From assembly GCA_034509495.1 (NCBI GenBank), contig CM067507.1:9108820-9172819 (forward strand): a stretch of DNA of 64,000 bases, read 5' to 3'. Below, piece by piece: positions 60,157-64,000 of this stretch. A model generated the notes under the pieces. The model made no database searches and was not told the DNA's origin. It worked only from the letters and a program-made list of their open reading frames with translations. How positions within the stretch are numbered: position 1 is the stretch's first letter; every line of letters starts with the position of its first letter. Origin of the DNA: Acestrorhynchus altus (lineage: Eukaryota > Chordata > Actinopteri > Characiformes > Acestrorhynchidae). Position numbers and translations under genes: made by a program.

Positions 60157-60821
60157 AAGAAGGGATTTAATTAAAATCAGTAAATCATCCTATAGATGTG
60201 TAATAAAGATTATTAACCTACCTATTATCTATTATTACTCTATTCTAGACCACAATTCAAACCCAGTTACAGCAAGAAAAGCTGGTTTGTTGGATTGTGC
60301 ATGTGTTTCAAACCACACGGCGTATGACAGTGGTGTAGTGGTGTAAACAGCCCCAAGGCAGAAGGCTTTTATTTGTGTTTTTCTTTTCTGACAGAAGTCA
60401 AACTTTGTCAATCTGTGAGACATATTTGATTACGGAAGTAGATATATGATCAACTGGGACTGACTATGGTAACTTTAGTACTTTAGCTACTGTTACCAAT
60501 GCCAGTATGTACTGTGTCATCCATGCAAACACAACCATGTTTGGGTGAAGTTGGGGGGCTAAACTTTTGTAAGGTGGACACTGTTGATATTTATTTTTTA
60601 CTTCTATTTGTGTGTTACAGTTAAGGGATGTTTATGAAATGCTAGCTCTTCCAATATTGTCCCATTCAACTTAACACTCACAGAGGAAATATAAAAGTGT
60701 AAAAATCTCAAAACAACCAACATTGTTCTGTCTCTGACAGTGAATAGTATAACCTGCAAATGTGATATAAAAATGATCCTGTACATGCCTTTAATCATTT
60801 AAATCATGAGTTTTGTATATT

Positions 60822-61690
60822 TGAACAGTGCCTTGAGAAAGTATTCACCCCACTTTGGATTTTTTGTGTTTTGGAATTACAATGGATTGTTTGAGGGTTT
60901 GCATCATTTCATATATAGAATATGCCTACAACTTTATTGTGAAGCAAACAACAAATAGGACAAAATAACAGAAAAACATGTGTGCATAACTATTCACCCA
61001 CCTAAAGTCAGTACTTTGTTGCTTTGGGTAAGTCTCTATGAGCTGCCACTAAGATTTTTGCCCATTCCTCAAAGGGAAACTGCTCCAACTCCTTCAAGTT
61101 AGACAGTTTCTGGTGGTGAACAGTAATATTCATGTCTGACCACAGATTCTCAATTGGATTAAGGTCTGGGCTTTGACTAGGCCATTACAATACATTTACA
61201 CATTTCTCCTTAAACCAGTCGAGTTTTGCTTTAGCAGTTTGCTTTGGGTCAGTGTCCTGTTGGAAGGTGAACTTCTGTCCCAGGTTCAAATCACTGACAG
61301 ACCGAAACAGGTTTTTCTCAAGAATATTCTTCAGGTTTGTTGTGGCACCATGTTCTTTCCATTTGTTGATAATGGATTTGATGGTGCTCTGGAGGTTATT
61401 TTTTTATCCAACCCTGACTGCTCAACAACTTTGTCCCTGACTTGTTTGGAGATCTCCTTTGTTTTCCCTGTGTTGTTTTGTTTGGTTAGTGGTGCGTCTT
61501 GCTTAATAATGTAGGAGCATCTGTGGGCTTTCAGAAAAGGTGTGTATATACTGACGCAATCATGTGACACTTAGACTGCACACAGGTGGACTTCATTTCA
61601 CTAAACATGTGACTTCTGAGGGTAATTGGGTACAACTATTTAGGGGCTTCATAGCAAAGATGGTGAATACATATGCATATGCAAGTTTTC
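60822..61690 (-). mobile_element. Tc1-like transposon relic
   Basis: Starts cagtgccttgagaaagtatt caccccac at 60826. The body is the antisense of a Tc1 transposase region (gattctcaattggattaagg, tttgactaggccatt, gtcctgttggaaggtgaac), and the far end has the reverse complement of the 2740-2840 motif (acaggtggacttcatttcac). It is the same family as the truncated copy at 2612-3255 but in opposite orientation. No intact frame. Confidence 0.88.
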
Positions 61691-64000
61691 ATTTTTCTTA
61701 TTTTGTTATTTATCTTTTTATTTATGAGTACATATGAGCCAATAAAGAACCAGCTGAATTGAAACATTTTGGTCAGAATCTAACCCTGCACCATATTCTT
61801 TGTGCATGCCTCTTCACAGTAGGCAGTGAACAGTGAAGCAGTATCTACAGATTACTGCTAGGTGTGCCAAGCACCGGGTGCCAGCATGTGGGTTCTTCAA
61901 CAGAGAGGAGACACATTGTGTGTCTGAATGGTAGGTTGGTGTGGACAGAAAGAGTGTTTGTGTGTCTGGATGTGTAGAAGTTTGTGTGAGATTTAAGACA
62001 TCATTTGTGGAATTACTGCAAGCTGGGTGGGGCAGCTATGATATACCATACACATTCTTTCTATCTCTGTCTTGGTGTCATCTCTATTTCATCTTTCCCA
62101 CACATAGACAAACACAGGCAGACTACTGCCCAAGCAGGAACGTCTCCAAAGACAATCCTTTCTTGCGAAAGGCTTCTGGATCTTTGAGATTCTCTGTCTG
62201 TTTTGTGTGCCCTGCTTTTTGAGGACCATCAACAGATTTTCAGTGATGTTCAGGATTGTGAGGGCTATGGTAAAACTTCAGCATGCCCCTCCTTAAGTAG
62301 TCCATTGTATATCATTATGCTGCTGTTAATGTTTACTTCCAGAATTTGCTGTTACTCAACTGAATCCATTCTTTCTTCTACCTGTGAAATATTCTCACAC
62401 CACTAACTGCAACACCCAAAGCATGATCAATCCACCCCATGTTTATCAAATGGACAGATGTTCTTTCATGTAATTCTACACCTTTTTATTCAATATATGC
62501 CAAATACTGTTAACTGCCACATTTCAATTACATTACACACTGATAGTAATGACTAAGTCTGCCCAGATAATTCAGCGGCTGCTGATTATTGGAACAAGCA
62601 GTCAGTAGGGCCTGACACCACACTGAGAGACACTACTTCTGTATTTTCTGTATGTGTAGATCAATAAATATTTCCCATTTCAGTCTAAATGTTTTATTGA
62701 TTTATTCTTCTTGGTAACTTTTATTCTCCTTGAGAATAGAATTGTAATCCAACACTTCCTTCTGGGTGCATCAGTTTTTATACATAGTGTATCATCTCAA
62801 CCTGCAGTATCTAAATCTGTTTTTACTCAACTAAAAGTTTATCAACACAAATCAGTAAACTGACTTGAGACCAGAGGAAATCTGAGCTAACCTTTTTTGC
62901 ACAGAAAACAATGAAAGTGGTTCAAAGAGTGTTTCATGGGATATCATGAGAAGAATCAAGACTACCACACAATAAGTGTATCCGTACACTGTGGAGGCGG
63001 ATATCCTTTCTGGGATTCATACAATGCACTGGAACTGTGTGTCTATTTTGGTGCTGTCACTACAAATGAGAAACAAATGTTTGGCACAGCCAACCTCAGG
63101 ATACTGTCAGGAAGGATGGTCCTTCCTGATGTAAAACAACAGATTCACAACAGGCTTCACTGGGAAGAGGTTTAAAGCCCTTTTGCAGAATTATACCAAC
63201 AGAAGACAATACATGAAAAACATCAAAAGTGGTCTCTTGTGATTTTGTTAAACAACAGACCATATACAGACCAAAAGAAACAAAGCTACTACAAAGCTGA
63301 ACAATGCAACAGAAAACAATTTCTGTTATGTGTGAAGAAACTTTTAAAGGTTACAAGAAGTACATGTTCTTTACAAGTTTTTAGGTTCTGCACACTCACA
63401 TCTCCGTTACAAACAAAGGTTCTTTACGGGGTGTATACACTTTCTAATAGACTCCACAAAAAGTGTAATACATGTCTCAAAGTATAGAATTATATTTTCA
63501 TTTGAATAGCATCAATTTACATTGTATTTACTTAATTATTCACAAAGTTAATACAAGAGGTCTCTACTAGAATTGGTGCTCCCACTACTCTACGGCTACA
63601 AATAAAACTTGCACTGCGATCTCCCTCACATACTTTCTTTGACAAGCTGAGAGATACAGAAACAGTATCTGAAGTAAAATCAATTCTCAAACACAGTATG
63701 AACACAGTGGTATACTTCAGATCCCACTATTCTGACTGTATAAACAACAAACTTTTCATTTACTTATATTTTATGCATATGATTCCCCTGTATCATGATA
63801 TGCATTGTACTGCCAGGTTCTTTCAAACACACAGCACTAATATGAAAGATTTAAAAGGAGAAACTGCTACATTGCATACAACAATATAAAGGAAAATCCA
63901 ACAAAGTCAAGCAGCAAGACAAACTCTTCCTGTAGTCTAGCTCAAACAAAAACCTTTTAAAAGACCCTACAAGCATTCTAAAATACCCTAAAGGCTTTCC
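61691..64000. other. Upstream of KIAA1217 exon E1, nothing recognised
   Basis: The upstream exons of KIAA1217 that encode the N-terminal residues were looked for on the minus strand and not found. Plus frames at 62936-63175 and 63239-63487 have no family motifs. Confidence 0.5.

Noticed and set aside
1..64000. A CRISPR array, operon or phage-like system
   Set aside because: All tandem repeats are micro- or minisatellites without spacers, and all genes are spliced eukaryotic genes.

Overview
This window is from a ray-finned (teleost) fish nuclear genome. Split genes with GT-AG introns, dense CA/GA/TA microsatellites, many decayed Tc1-like transposons, tRNA-headed SINEs, fish-type LINE tails and LTR fragments all point that way. 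There is no operon structure and no CRISPR or other prokaryotic feature. The species cannot be named from what is visible.

Three protein-coding genes are supported, all on the minus strand. From low to high coordinate they are: (1) the first two coding exons of NPHP3 (nephrocystin-3), positions 1038-2521, with the rest of the gene lying off the left edge; (2) an intact 318-residue rhodopsin-class GPCR most like GPR17 (P2Y-like), positions 7010-7966; (3) most of KIAA1217/SKT (sickle tail protein), 17 coding exons from 60100 down to the stop at 13330. The KIAA1217 exons join in one uninterrupted frame of 1773 codons with every splice phase matching. Only the N-terminal roughly 200 residues found in the mammalian protein are missing, and they are expected beyond the right edge.

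Layout. 1-2521: NPHP3 5' end, with a LINE fragment and a duplicated roughly 290-bp segment on either side of exon 2. 2600-4750: a truncated Tc1-like element that starts only about 90 bp upstream of the NPHP3 start codon and runs into a 1.47-kb ACT-based minisatellite. 4750-7009: microsatellites and AT-rich spacer. 7010-9530: GPR17-like gene with a possible non-coding first exon. 9560-12250: spacer containing a hAT-like MITE with a clear 8-bp target-site duplication. 12250-60100: KIAA1217, with introns full of repeats. 60100-64000: intron or 5' flank of KIAA1217 with another Tc1-like relic.

The three genes are not known to act in one pathway. NPHP3 is a ciliary inversin-compartment protein, GPR17 is a G-protein-coupled receptor of oligodendrocyte precursors, and SKT is a coiled-coil scaffold linked to notochord and intervertebral disc. 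In human they lie on different chromosomes (3q22, 2q14, 10p12), so the fish neighbourhood is a local linkage rather than a functional cluster.

I found no new defence or mobile gene system. The most interesting observations are a probable internal promoter and alternative first exon of KIAA1217 at 57165-57485, microsatellites directly against the 3' splice sites of six KIAA1217 exons, the transposon close to the NPHP3 start, and the duplication around NPHP3 exon 2.
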